A stretch of DNA of 64,000 nt from Pinus tabuliformis (GCA_031772625.1 CM062815.1:118552989-118616988); one strand, 5' to 3'. Positions 31,096-43,610 are shown, counted from the first letter of the stretch. The notes: generated by a model from the letters alone, not told the origin. Numbers and translations: made by a program.

Positions 31096-32450
31096 ACTTG
31101 GAACTTACTTCCACATACCAAATGTTGTTGGTAGGAAATAAAGTTCCAAGCTTCCACCTCTAGGATGCACTGTTGTGCTACCTAGGCCACCTTTGTTTTC
31201 CTTCAAGTGAGCACGCCACACTAATATGGGAGGCACATTATAGTCAAGTGGCATGACACTTTGGTGTGGAGAAGATAGTAGTATTACTTCAACAATATTT
31301 CTACTAGCCAAAGCTTCGATAAAATGTCTAATGGTATATAAAATAATGCACCAATTGTTCCATTGTTAAACCAACAATAAAAAATTAAGTGTTGTACACT
31401 CCTAGACCTACTCTAGATAAACCTTGAGAGTAATTTTCCATAGATTACATGTCCTTTTTCCATCCACCAAGAATGGAAATGATTGTTTGTTGTTGGTGGT
31501 TGATCGGTTCTCTAAGATCACCATTCTAGCATTATGAAAGAAGAGTGTCACAACTGAAGCCACTGCTAAACTCTTCTTTTAGCGTGTTTAGGTTCATTTT
31601 GGGTTACCTTAAACCATTATTTCAGATAGGGATAGCAATTTCCTTAGCACATTTTGGTCTAGAATATGGTGTCTCATGGATACCAAGTTGACCAAATCAG
31701 ATGTCTCTCATCCCTAATCAGATGGAAAAACAAAAGTGGTAAACATGATGATTATGCATATCTTGTGCATGTACAACTCCAAGCACCCATGTACATGGGA
31801 TGAAAACCTTCCATATGTTTAACATAGCTATAAAAGAGTCCCATTCCAAATCTGTATTGGCCATAGTCATGTTTAGATGTGCTTGGGGTTCCAACTATTG
31901 ACCCCATTTAATGTAGTTATGCCCATTGCATCGACACTAATGAATTCCTCCCATGCTTAGACCAAGGCTGATAGGGCATCCAGATCCAACACCAATAACA
32001 ATAGGTCCATGATATCATGTAGAAAGCCAATGCCAAGTACAAGCAACGACATGACCAACACAGGGTTCCACATAAGTTTCAAGTTTGTGATAACGTGTAG
32101 TTACATTTATAGAAAGAGCACCTCATAGTCTCAATCACAAAGGTGGTGGGTGACAATGCTTTTAAATTGAACATTTCCCCATTCCTTTTCTTGCACCTAG
32201 TGTTCAATTTGGAGTTGCTTCGAGCATATTATCCACCTCTATTGGACACCTCGAAGGCAACCGAGAAATTGGTCCCCACACAGCTCAATCCTGACTACAT
32301 TGAACAGGCTATAGTGGATCAAAATATCAACACCAAGACAAAGTATACCCACCAACAACACATCCAACTCTATCGAGCTGTGAAAGCTAGGCAGCTTCTT
32401 CACCAAGTCAAGTGGCTCACTAGGAGCCAAATTCAGTAAAAATTTCCCCA
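31096..32450 (+). pseudogene. E4 integrase with chromodomain-like tail
   Basis: The zinc domain is seen as EAHYSQVAWHFGVEK and CTNCSIVKP. The core shows FSIDYMSFFHPP (first Asp), then in another frame VVDRFSKITIL and TIISDRDSNFLSTFW (second Asp), and SDGKTKVVNMM where the third catalytic Glu would fall in TEVVN and is now Lys or Val. Towards the end (32210-32440) LDTSKATEKLVPTQLNPDYI and LLHQVKWLTRSQIQ resemble the linker and chromodomain strand (x-VKW-x) of chromoviruses. That tail may guide integration to heterochromatin in intact relatives. The chromodomain reading is tentative. Confidence 0.75.
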
Positions 32451-33482
32451 TCTGATGGCAGCCCTCAATGCAGTGGATACCATTGCTTCATAAGGGTGGA
32501 GGACTAATCTAGGTGGATATTGGTGGCCATCCACCTACTCCACTAGCTTAAAGTATTATTCTCCATCTTATCATATTTTCTACAGTTTTTCAGGTCCTAA
32601 ACTTCTGGGGCCTTTTTGAGGCCCTAAATGATATTTCTTAATGTGGCCGGGACCTAGGATGTAGTCGTATGCATAGGTTTGAAATGTGTAATTCTCGACT
32701 AGACCTTTCCAACGACTTTCGAGTGCACCAAATGGTTATATGCAAGAGTGATGACCTAGGAAAGTTGATGTACCAACTAACCCTAGTGGGGCCAATAAGC
32801 CTTTTGGTATTTCATCTCCTGGGGTTAGGTTTTTGGATGTTTATGGATTCCTAATTGATTCTAATGTTAAAAAACCTTTTGGCCTCATTGTAACTCACTT
32901 TGGCTAAGGTGCATAGATGTCACATATCTTCTCAGAGATAAGCTACCACCATTCGAGCTAGTTTGTCTTCATTCTTTTTACAATTTCAACATTTTCCATT
33001 TACTAATGGAAGTCAAGTTTCACTGTATCTCTATGATTTGGTTATAAATATGTATTTCATTTCCTTCCCTTCACAAATTTGGATCAATTGTTGTATTATT
33101 TTAATTGGAACTTGGAAAACTAACAAAGTTGAATCCATTTTAATGGAGGCCTTCCCTACTACCAGGGGGATAGAAGCATTCATGAAGAGTTGTCTAGAAC
33201 GTGTGTCAATTGGTTATGGCATAGGAATTTTGAGGTACCATGTCTTCATTAAGTTCCATGCAAAAAGAAGCATCTTTAACCCATGTGTGCTAAGTTTTCT
33301 CCCACCATAAGGCAACAAAACCTTAGAGGTGACAAATGCCAAAGGTAATCTTGTCGTTTTCTAACATGTTGGATTTATACTTAAAACTAGTGGAGAATGT
33401 CTTGATCCATGAATCCACTTGTTCACCATTAAATGAACCTAGAAATAAAAAGAGTCACCTTAGCATCCTAATGTGATCTAGG
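32451..33482 (+). other. sequence downstream of E4 pol
   Basis: No gene is recognised. It starts with a phrase expected after chromovirus pol (tggaggactaatctaggtgg) and may contain the E4 3' LTR, but I found no matching left LTR. An 115-codon frame at 32963-33310 lacks any motif. Confidence 0.4.
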
Positions 33483-33592
33483 TTAATTTGAAGACATGGA
33501 TCTTCCCATTTTCCAACCTACTGGCTAGACCCTAAGTTGATTTGAAGATATGGATCTTCCCATTTTCCAACCTACTGGCTAGACTCTAAGGA
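33483..33592. repeat. 54-bp tandem duplication
   Basis: tttgaagacatggatcttcc at 33487 and tttgaagatatggatcttcc at 33541 begin two nearly identical units containing cattttccaacctactggct. The copies differ at two or three positions, so the event is recent. Confidence 0.9.
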
Positions 33593-34179
33593 ACCTATTT
33601 CTCTTCTTTTTTATTTGCTTTATGAATAGCTAGGCGAGTTTCCAAAAAAAAATAGAAGACAATGGTTGAAGGGGAACTAGCAAACTCCCCATATATATTC
33701 AACAACCCAAAAACCACATGTAACATAAACTCATAATTCAACCTAGGACCGAGACGTCTAGAGACCACTGGAAACTAGAGCCGGGATACCAAACTCCAAT
33801 GGGACACTTATCCTTTCATCCTTACTATGACGAGCCATGGTGTCCCCTTGTGGTATTTAAAACTGGGTGGAGGGGATAACATCCTAGTGAGACAACCTCC
33901 TTGTCATCCCACGAGGAGATCCAATTTTTTTTTCATTAATGCATTTCTACTTGGGCCATAGATAAACATCTTTAGTTTCATTGTCTCGATGAAACTTGTC
34001 CCTAGTGGATATTGACTATAGAAGCTAGATATAGGGGACAATGGTCCCTCTTACTTGCCTTGGTTGTGGAAGCTAAGAACATAAGCTCTAATATTAATTG
34101 ATATAGAATACCACTTGAAATAATAGTCATTATATATTCAACATCCTTTTATAAAAAAGTTGGATCCACAATAAAAGTA
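33593..34179. other. unassigned sequence
   Basis: No gene, LTR end or repeat identified. It leads into the AT-rich array. Confidence 0.4.
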
Positions 34180-35390
34180 ATAAAATTTAATTGGGGATAA
34201 TCAAGTTTGACATTGTCCCCTTTTAACAATAAAATATAATATCTAAATACTATTATAAATAACAATGGTAACTCATCTCTTTTTATATAATAAAATATAA
34301 TATCTTACTTTTTATAGTTTGAGTGGGCCTAATGGTTAAAAACATGGGTTTCCTCATAATAGCTCATAGATTCAAATCCATAAGAGTATCCTATTATAAA
34401 TAGTAAATGTAACTCATCTTTGTTTATACAATAAAACATATTATTTTAACTCTTGCAGTTTGAATGGGCCTAACGGTTAAGAATATGTGTTTTCTCATAA
34501 TAGGTCATAAATTTATTCAAATCTGGAGAAGTTAGGGGTAAGTTTGACCTCATCTCCTTTTATACAATAAAATATAATATCTAAACATACTATTATATAT
34601 AACAAATATAACTCATATCATTGTATATAATAAGTTATAATATCTTAACTTTTATGGTTTGAGTGGGATGTGTTTCCTCATGATAGGTCATAAATTTATT
34701 CAAATCTGGAGAAGTTAGGGATAAGTTTGACCTCATCTCCCTTTATACAATAAAATATAATATCTAAACATACTATTAGAAATAACAAATATAACTCATA
34801 TCTTTTTATATAATAAATTATAACATCTTAACTTTTATGGTTTGAGTGGGCCTAATGGTTACGAACATGTGTTTCCTCATAATAGGTCATAGATTCAAAT
34901 ATATTGGGATATCCTAATAAAAATAATAAATGTAACTAATCTCTTTCTATACAATAAAATATAATATCTTAACTCTTGTGGTTTGAATAGGTCTAATGGT
35001 TAAGAACATGTGTTTCCTCGCAATAGATCCTAAATTCAAATCTAGAAAAAATGGAGATAATCAAGTTTGACCTCATGACTTTTTATATAATAAAATATAA
35101 TATCTAAACATACTATTATAAATAACGTTTGTAACTTATCTCTTTTTATATAATAAAATACAATATCTTACCTTTTATGACTTGAGTGGTCTTAATGGTT
35201 AAGGTCATATATTAACTCATAATAGGTCATATATTAAATCTATATGGTTATCCTATCATAAATAATAAATATAACTCATCTCGTTTTATACAATACAATC
35301 TAATATCTTAGCTCTTGTGGTTTGAATGGGTCTAATAATTAAGAATATATATTTCCAGATAATCAGTCATATATATGTATACTCGTCCCA
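34180..35390. repeat. AT-rich tandem array with alternating 141 and 199 bp units
   Basis: The phrase gtttgagtgggcctaatgg or a close form starts at 34317, 34458, 34657, 34840, 34981, 35180 (acttgag) and 35320. The unit lengths are 141, 199, 183, 141, 199 and 140. Short units carry tatcctattataaataataaatg after the anchor. Long units carry gataatcaagtttgacctcat and an extra aatataatatctaaacatac. Each unit has taatggttaag and, about 30-40 bases on, agattcaaatc, which resemble pol III A and B boxes. The array ends about 330 bp before the first SAC3B-like exon. Confidence 0.85.
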
Positions 35391-35722
35391 TAAACCAAGA
35401 AATTTTAAACACTAATTTAAAATCTAATTTAATTGGAAACTTCAAATTAAAATATATATATATATATAAATAATTCATGACCTGAAACAAGTTACTATGT
35501 ACTCGATAGATACTTCACCAGGTTCGGAGTGTTATTTTGTAGTTTCGGCTAATCCAAGACCAGTGTACGGTATTTTTTTCCTTGTGATTGGCTTGATAGC
35601 CTGTGTTATATTTGTTTCTGCCTGTATGCATTTTTTCTAAGTAATAGAAGTTAAATATGGAATGGTATTTCAACGGGGAGGAAGCATCTGACTGTTAAAG
35701 AATGCCATGTGTTTTTGAGCAG
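35391..35722 (+). other. intron-like sequence before the first visible SAC3B exon
   Basis: AT-rich, containing a (ta)n run near 35452-35467. It ends with a T-rich stretch and the tandem acceptor gagcag. No exon with convincing similarity to the SAC3 domain was found in it. Confidence 0.5.
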
Positions 35723-38700
35723 CTTCGGACTCAGGCACTTGCTTCATTGCATAGTGCTCTACAGAAGAACCAAGGTGTTCCAGTTTCACAAATTGTGAAG
35801 TGGTTAGCCATGGAGGTACTTTTGGTACTTTTTATTCCAAGTTAAGCTTCTTAACACTTATTCTTTTGCAGGATTTTGGTGTTGTTTACAAGTCCATCTA
35901 ATCACATTTTGTTTATTGCAGGGAGAGGATATGGAAGCTCTTCTCACTTACCATGGTTTTTCCCTGAAGAGCTACGAAGAACAATACATGGTCAAAGAAG
36001 GTCCTTTCCAGAATAGAGATAATGATTGTCCAACAAAGCGCTCACAGCTTGTGTATAATAAAAGATCTTCTAGAGTCTTTGATGATGTGATCTCTTCAAG
36101 ACAACTGCCAATTATTCATGGCACTTTTTCTACAGTGAAAGCTACAGACAGTACCACTGATAGATTGATCAACATGCATAAAGCTACTGATACACCCGTT
36201 GTTACTGCCATTCTCCCTTCTGATGAGGAAATGCCTGACTATGAAGACGAGTTGCAGCCTCCCAAGTGTGAAGTCAAAGAGGGGAAAATAAATCAACAAT
36301 TTGGTGATTCACTAGATAAACAGATGCCCTCTCTAAAGGAAGCAAGTGAAGTGCCCAACTTGACTGTGGCACCACCAGATAAAAGGATGCCCTTAGCTAA
36401 GGGAGCATGTGAAGTGCCCATCTTGCCACAAGATAAAGGGATGACCTCAGCTAAGGGAGCAGGTGAAGTGCCCATCTTGACTGTGGCACCCCAAGATAAA
36501 AGGATGCCCTCAGCTAAGGAAGCATGTGAAGTGCCCATCTTGACTGTGGCACCACAAGATAGAGGGACGATCTCAGATAAGGAAGCATGTGAAGTGCCCA
36601 TCTTAACTGTGGCACAACCAGATAAAAGGATGCTTTCAGTTAAGGGAGCATGTGAAGTGCCCATCTTGACTGAGACACTACTAGACAAAGATATGCCCTC
36701 TGTCAAGGAAGCATGCAAAATGCCCATTCCAACTATGACACCGCCAGATACAGATATGCACTCTGCCAAGGAAGCATGTGAAGCACCCACCACAGCCATG
36801 AAACCAACATTTGGTGTCCAAAACATTAACGAGTTATTCAAAGCAGAAATGACTGATGTTATATCTAAAAATAATTTTCAACACAAAGAACAACCAAGCA
36901 ATAAACGCAAAAATTATTTTTCTCCAGAAAGAGATAGACAACATAAGAAGAGGATCGGAGGGGTTGAAGAAGAATCAATGTCTGCAGAGAACAATTATTC
37001 CATGCCAAAGTCTTTTTCCTGTAATGACCAAGAAGAGAATGTTGTTGCTAGAGACACAAGTCAGTACCTCATTGCTGATTTTAAACGACGAGAAGAAGAG
37101 GAAACATTAGCATTGTACTGGAAGGAGATTCAACTCATCAGATTGAAGCTCCTCCTTAGGTTAGTAGTTATCCATAATATTTTGTGAACTACATGTTTCT
37201 TTCTTGCATGTTAGTTAGTAATCTTTTAAATTTTGTGATAACACAGGAGATGGAAGAGACAGGCAGCAAAGAAGAGGACAGAGAGGCATATGAATGATTT
37301 CAAGTCTGGATATGCTTTGAGTTCACTCTGTTTAGGCCCACCAGTGCAACCAAACAAGTTGGTAATAAATAAAGTTTTATACTACTCCTTTTTGCCAAAT
37401 TTATGGTGATAATCATCGAACTAGTTCACGGACTTTTATCAATTCTGCTTTTCAGATACCTGTGAACAATGCTTGAGGTTTCTAATTCTGACTTTGTCTA
37501 TTGGGTTAACAGGTTAGCCAAGGAGAACAGCTTACACCTAAGCAACCAGTCCCTGTGAAAGCACTTACTTGGGAGCAGATTTTCAGAGAGAGACAGAGCA
37601 GACATGAAAAAATGTGGATGAAATTAGAATTGCCCGAATTGATTGCACCTATCCTATGCGAAAAAAATCCTCAGGCAAAGTGCCTTTGTTGGAAGTTGAT
37701 CCTCTGCTCTCGGAACAGTGATAATGAAGGGCATCATGAGCAGAGGCACAGCCACACTAGCAACACTGCCAGTCAATGGTTGCTTGCTAAGCTTTTTGGC
37801 AATGGTAAAACAAATGATAAAGCACTTATCTCTAGTCCTGATATGGTTATAATGCAAAAGCAGCTTAATATAGTTGGTAAGCAGAATGGGTCTCATGATT
37901 TGTGCTTTTTAAGCATTTTGAGGGATTTGTCTTTTAACATGGAGACTGTGGAAAGAGAGGACGCATGTTTAGGGGCTAGTGGCATTATTTTTCTGTTGCT
38001 TGAAGATGTTCAGTGGGATGTCGAGCGAGCCAGATTGCAGAGTCTAGTAAATACTATTCCATCTGGTTCAAAGTTGCCCCTTCTCATCATCAGCTCCAAA
38101 AATTGTGAAGAGAGCATGCCACAGAATCAACAGCTAATTGGATCTATGCATGCTAAGATAGAAAGGGAGTTGGTTCTTTGTTTGGACAGGACAAAAATTG
38201 GCAGCTTGTCAATAATTTCTATTACAGAAAATGAGGCTGGTGGTGCTAGAGGAGGCTTCTTTAACGATGGGCGTTTAAGAGATGGTCTGCTGTGGCTTGC
38301 CTCTCAAGCTCCTGTGCAACCAATTGTATATCCCTCAGATCTTAGAGGACTTGTTCAGAAGTATTTGAATAACTATTTGGCTGTCCTCTTAAACATGAAA
38401 CTCTCAGAAGTGATACCTAACAATTGTATCAATGCTTTCAATGAATCCTTAGACAGGACTGCACATGACATATCAAATGCAGCACAGAATAGCCATCCTC
38501 ATTGGCCCCCTCCTGAAATTAGTCTGCTTGATAAAACTACAGAGAATAGAATACCTGTAAACTCTTTGCTACCCCAATCTGGTTGGAACATAGCTTCCAA
38601 CATCTATTCCATTCTTCAGGTCTTGCAGGTTTATAGGCTTCCCCACTTTCCTGCTGTCAATTCAAACAACATTTTCTGTGGGACACGGGAGCATGGGGTT

Positions 38701-39696
38701 TCTTCGTCAGGATTAAACCCCAGAAGGACTGAATGCTCTGAGATCCATGAGCTGAAAACCTATTTTAAGAAACTTTTGTATGATTATTTGACGCAGATTG
38801 GTTTCATAAAGGAAAATGATATGATGTCATTGAAGGAAGCTGATATAATGTTACAGAAGGGTGCTGTCCTTGAACACAGTGGATTGAGATATGCCATTGT
38901 ACCAAAATGGATTACTATATTTCAAAGAATTTTCAGCTGGAGGCTAATGCTTCTCGCCAGTGAGTCTCCCTTAGTTATCTATGTTTCAGAACCAAACAAC
39001 ACTCCATCTGTCCATCAAGTCTTTCTTGGCTCGAGCTATGCAACACACCAAGGGCCTTCACTGGATGAAATGATTCAGCTGAGTATCCCATGTAATCCGA
39101 CTGTCACGCCGAATAACCCAATGGTGGGAGATGAATCCATGGAGAATCTAAACAAGTGCAATCAAGAAAGCATTGCTGAAGCCTGGGACAGACATTTACT
39201 GGAGAAAGAAAATTATTCGCGCCACATATATGATATAGAGCAAGAAAAAATTTCTAGCAGTGAGAGATTTTCAGATATGGGAGTGTCTCCAACATCAATA
39301 GAATTCCCTCGAACAGAAGGGGAGCTTCGTCTTGATGACATCGTGAAGAAGTATTGCGAAAAGGTTGATGAACAGATGGAATGTACTCAACTGGTTGCAA
39401 TACAAGCAAATGCATCTATGCATCCAGCAATATTAGATGAAGCTAGATCACATATTGATGAAAATTTATTTCCTACACAAGTTGCTGATAAAAGTTGCAC
39501 AGAGATCAACAATGGCTCTCAAGATTTACCAAGTGACAGTGCTTCCATAACGACCATCAAACCAAGTTGGGTTACTGAAAATGGGATGGAGACGCTGAAC
39601 AGACTAGTGGAGCAATGTGATAATGTTCAGAGAACAATTGATTATAAATTGCGTGATTTTTCCAGCGGGAAGAATGATTCCAATCTAAATAAATAA
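35723..39696 (+). CDS. SAC3B: SAC3 family protein B-like, 3' exons only
   Basis: SAC3/GANP proteins are scaffolds of the nuclear-pore TREX-2 complex, which links transcription to mRNA export. Exons by GT-AG rule: 35723-35815, 35922-37159, 37247-37361 and 37513-39696, joining in frame. The first reads LRTQALASLHSALQKNQG then VPVSQIVKWLAMEG. The second opens EDMEALLTYHGFSLKSYEEQ and YMVKEGPFQNR, a region I recognise from plant SAC3B just after the PCI/winged-helix part. A charged, 21-residue-repeat region follows, then a basic helix (KRREEEETLALYWKEIQLIR). The last exon (about 727 codons) contains LTWEQIFRERQSRHEKMW, WKLILCS, WLLAKLFG and a C-terminal helix NRLVEQCDNVQRTIDYKL near the end, with no internal stop. 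The catalogue-type SAC3 domain and the N-terminus are missing: they lie upstream beyond 35 kb of transposons, elsewhere, or were lost. The symbol rests on recalled similarity. Confidence 0.82.
36315..36809 (+). repeat. eight 21-residue repeats in the SAC3B-like exon
   Basis: Units of the type DKRMPSAKEACEVPILTVAP follow one another. Seven units have 21 residues (63 bp) and one has 18, so the frame is never disturbed. They differ mainly at the third and fourth positions and in the last five residues. The segment is probably disordered. Both strands look open here, and the antisense frame is only a shadow of the repeat. Confidence 0.92.
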
Positions 39697-40093
39697 GCCA
39701 TAGTTCTAAATTACTTCCACAACCCTGAATATAATAGATGAATGTCCATGCCTTTTCAGGTTCAATCTATTCAAAAATCATGCATAAATCAATGGAAATT
39801 TGCAATTCCTAGCCCCGCTCTGGTCCTGATAAATTATTGTTAGGAGTGTTTATCATACTTCTCGATTTAATCAGTTATGCACAAATTTTGTTTCTTCAAA
39901 CTACAAATCTTGTTTCTCCACGCTATTTAAATTCTTTTGATGTGTCAATTCTGTAAGAGGTTCTCCATAATTCAATATAATGTTTTTTTTTTCTCATGCG
40001 GTGGGAAACATATCATTATATGAGATGTTGTTACATAACACTATAGTTTAAAAAATTACATTAAATTATATATATGAATTTAGTGTAAACTGG

Positions 40094-40147
<54 letters not shown>

Positions 40148-42305
40148 TGATAATTTTTTAAATTTAGATTATAATGGGATAACATAATTATAAATTCCTT
40201 AAATTTCATATATGGTAAACTGCAAAAATATATATAATATAATGATAAATTCTTTAAATTTAGATTATTTTAGATTATAATGAGATAACATAATCATAAA
40301 TTTTTTAAAGATTATAATTGGATAGACTATCTTATTTATATAAAGAAATGATAAATTAGTAATTGCTTGTGAAGGCGCAAAAAAATATGTTCTAATAAGG
40401 TAAAAATATTGAAAAGTTTAATTTTTGAAAATGGTTGTGTAAACTAAACACATAATGAATATATAAAGGAAACTTTAGGAAATGGAGACATTAGGAATTT
40501 ATCCTTCGTCACAATGAAGCTACATATTTCAGTAAGTGTAATGCATTGTCTAAATAAGATGTGATGTGATATGTCATGGCCAAACTAACTTTGAGCATGA
40601 AACATTGTGTCATGACCAAACTTTGAGTGTGAAGTTTTATGTGTATCAAGTTTAAGAATAGTTTGATGTGTCACGTGTATTTTCTTTTTGGGTGTGATCC
40701 ACATGTTGTATCATTCTTTAAATCTTGAGTTAAATGCACCACATCTTGTGGAAAACATATTCCATATGACATGAAATGAATGGTTGTGGGGGAGAATGTG
40801 ATGCGTTGCACAGATTAGGATGTTTATCCAATGCTATTGCATGGATTTATTTATTTATTTATTTTTAATGGTATAATGTTCCATGTTGGAAACAACTTTT
40901 TGTGTGTCACACCACAAAGAAGCAAACTTGTGCCATCTAGAAAAAATATTGGGTTTATGTGAAATATCAAAAAAGAAAGATTTTCTTGAATGCAATGATG
41001 TATTGCAATGAAAATATCTTTATTGCAATGCAATGTTCCACAAGGGAGAAATATTTGAATATGAAATGGTGGAACAAAGATTTTTTTTGAAAAATGCAAT
41101 GGAGGAAATTTTCCTTAAACAAAAGAAAGAAAATATGTCTTTGTCAAAGCAAAGGAAAGATTTCCATTGTGTAGGAAGAAAAATTATGGTGACTTGATGT
41201 ATTACATGAAGATAAAGTTTTAGGTGATGCAATATATAGTGGAGATGGAAAATGTTGTGTCGTGAGAAAGGGAAAATTGAGGCAATGTGGTTTTTCACAA
41301 GTAAAAACATGTTGAGTGTAAAATGTCACAAAGGAATAACTTTTGAAAAATGTGAAATATAATTTTGGCCCCTTTTTTGGAAAAATTCTTTGGAAGTTCT
41401 CTCTTGTCTTCAAGATTAATACACATGTTACATGAAGAACAAATTTTTGTCCACGTGACACATCACAAGGAAGAAAATCTTTTCAAGATGGGATATGACA
41501 AGCAAGAAATAGTATGAGGCAGGATACAACCCCCATTAATTTTTATTTTTAATAAAACATAGGGACCCTTTAAATTTCATCTAAGTCATAAATTTTCTCT
41601 TAGTAATAAGATTATCTATCGAATTTGTTAATTTTGATTGTTTGATAAATAAAAGGGTTATAGAACTAGACTTACCCACCTTTTCCAATGAAACAAACCT
41701 TTGAAAAACTTTGAAAACACTTAGGTTCATAGGAATCCTAGAATCTCTGGATCCCATAACTCTACAAGAATTAATATTTAAAATAGTTACAGGATCCGAG
41801 ATTTGGGATTATTGATAAACGTGCCCGTTGCTCTATCCCTTGCATAAATGACTTCATGCAAGCTTTTTTTCTTGGCTCCCTACATATGGAATCCTAGATT
41901 CCCGAATTCTCAAAGATAATTTATAATTTCATTTTTTAGAACTTCCAAGATCCAGGAATCTAGGACCCACTTCACCTTTTCGAGGAATGGCTTATTATTA
42001 AGAAAGGTTGTTGGATTCAAGAGTTTGAAACCCTAAAGATATTACGAAAATTGAATTTTAAAGAACTTATGGGATCCGAGAAATCGAGGTTCCACGTGGC
42101 TACTTCATGTGGCCTTCACATGGCCTTTTCACATGGCTTCCCGTCATTTCCTATCCAATCAATCAATTTGGTTATTAAAATCTCAATCTACTATAAACTT
42201 CGATTTTACCCTCATTTTTAGTTATTGTGCATTACTTCCATGATAAACCACTTCTCTCTACTAAAACCTTCGTTTCACTGCTACAGGTGAATTTGAGCGA
42301 TTAGA
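39697..42305. other. intergenic AT-rich DNA downstream of SAC3B
   Basis: It begins with the likely 3' untranslated region of the SAC3B-like gene. Later there are simple repeats and short related phrases such as ataaattctttaaatttagattat (about 40160-40320). Between 40540 and 42300 I see no coding motif. Possible old LTR material cannot be matched to any other part of the window. Confidence 0.5.
40094..40142. repeat. (A)n followed by (TA)n microsatellite
   Basis: About 16 A residues run directly into about 17 TA dinucleotides. The A-run next to TA repeats might mark the end of an old retroposed copy, but no such copy is recognisable. Confidence 0.95.
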
Positions 42306-43380
42306 CCAAAGAAGAAGGCTCTTGTGCCCAACCCACCTGGCCCGTTCATAGAAGAATTAGATGAGAAATCGCTTGAAACAGGCCTATTCTCCAACACAAT
42401 TTTCACTATGGATTTGGGAAATTCATCGTGCGAGAGCATCTATAAGCTTTTTGAGGATGAAGCTCTGAAAGTCACACAAAAAATGGCAACAACAGATGAT
42501 CAGATTCCCACTTCAAAGACCACTATACAAGATGCAGTAAATTCGTTTCTTCACAGAATTGTTGTTAGGCCGAGACTTATACCATATACAGACATGATAA
42601 TGTGGGTGGTGGAGGATATTGTTGTTACAGAAAGGAAGTTTTACACCAAGAAGGGAACAATTATTGGTTCATTTACAATAGCAGACCTCCAGACTATGTA
42701 TCAACTACCAAAGCCACAATGCCATTTTAACAAACAATATGTGAATAAGTTTACCAAAAAACACGAAGTATTGGCAGCATTAATCCAATACTAGAGACGG
42801 GACCCTAACTAGCATAAAATTGAAGTTGATGGTAAGTACCCAACTACTTCACTTGCAACTCCTTTCTGTCAAGTCACTGCTATGGTGTGTTGACTATATG
42901 CATTGGCAAATATCTCAAAAGTCCCAACTGATTGGATTCCCCTAATTGATGGTGCCTATGAGGGTTACATTTTTTACTGGGCTACTATCTTGTCTGATAA
43001 TTTATCCAAACATATTCGTGTATTCCGCAAATCCAACATTGTCTCTAAGAATCAAATTCCCCCTTTCTATATGTATGCATATTTTTATGTTTGTCTATAT
43101 CATGAATTGCCTATGTTTTACATTGCATTTCCCTTCCATGGTATGGAAATGGATTTTTTCTAATCCTCTTCCCATTCATGTATATTATAATTCCCTATGG
43201 GAAACCAACTAATTTGAACAGTTTTATCAAATCTTCCATAGGGTAATTATTCCCATTTATGAGCTAATGTATAAAAGAAAACTATCAAGGATGTCCCTAT
43301 AGGCTATCAATAATTTGCGGAAGGTTGGAGCTTGGTTTGGAGAAGAACTTATTGGGCTTCGTAATTGATACAATTTTCTT
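42306..43380 (+). pseudogene. E7: decayed extra ORF of a plant retroelement
   Basis: An open stretch of about 160 codons starts RPKKKALVPNPPGPFIEELD (the first Met is at 42324) and contains NSFLHRIVVRPRLIPYTDMI and TIIGSFTIADLQTMYQLPKP. After a stop at 42792 the same reading resumes with WIPLIDGAYEGYIFYWATIL and IPPFYMYAYFYVCLYHELP before fading near 43380. I know similar text only from uncharacterised proteins abundant in repeat-rich plant genomes. The IADLQTMYQLP phrase is comparable in position and character with IxxITxLP in E6. No LTR can be assigned, so the parent element is unknown. Not a host gene, in my reading. Confidence 0.5.
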
Positions 43381-43610
43381 ATCTTATTTCTTATTTTTAT
43401 GTTTGTTTTCTACAACTTTTTGTGTGCAAAATGTGACAACTTGTGCAATATCGATTCTAGAAAGGAGTTAATGGATTTTCATTATTTTGTGTCTTTTGAA
43501 TTGATTTAAATTATGAAAGGTGTTTTTTACTTATGATTTGAACCGTTATTTGAACAAGGATATCTGATACAAGATGTTCTTCCTTGGAATAGCTAAGGAA
43601 GAATAGATTA

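Larger units (their letters stand above)
11871..32450 (+). mobile_element. E4: decayed chromovirus-like Ty3/gypsy pol, split by E5
   Basis: The outermost layer of the nest. RT begins at 11883-11997 (QKGYIRPSSSP, then LCIDYQALN), is cut exactly at the codon after ALN, and resumes at 29986 with VELKGANYFS. RNase H, integrase and a chromodomain-like tail follow to about 32440. E5, with a CTAAA target duplication, explains the gap. No LTRs were found for E4, so its ends are open and the stated limits cover only the recognised pol. Many stops and frameshifts show it is the oldest layer. Confidence 0.8.

Noticed and set aside
36293..36841. 182-codon antisense ORF across the SAC3B-like exon
   Set aside because: It is the shadow of the 63-bp in-frame repeat on the coding strand.
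42306..43380. A single-copy host gene
   Set aside because: In-frame stops, no splice sites that rescue them, and text reminiscent of repeat-associated proteins make a retroelement relic more likely.
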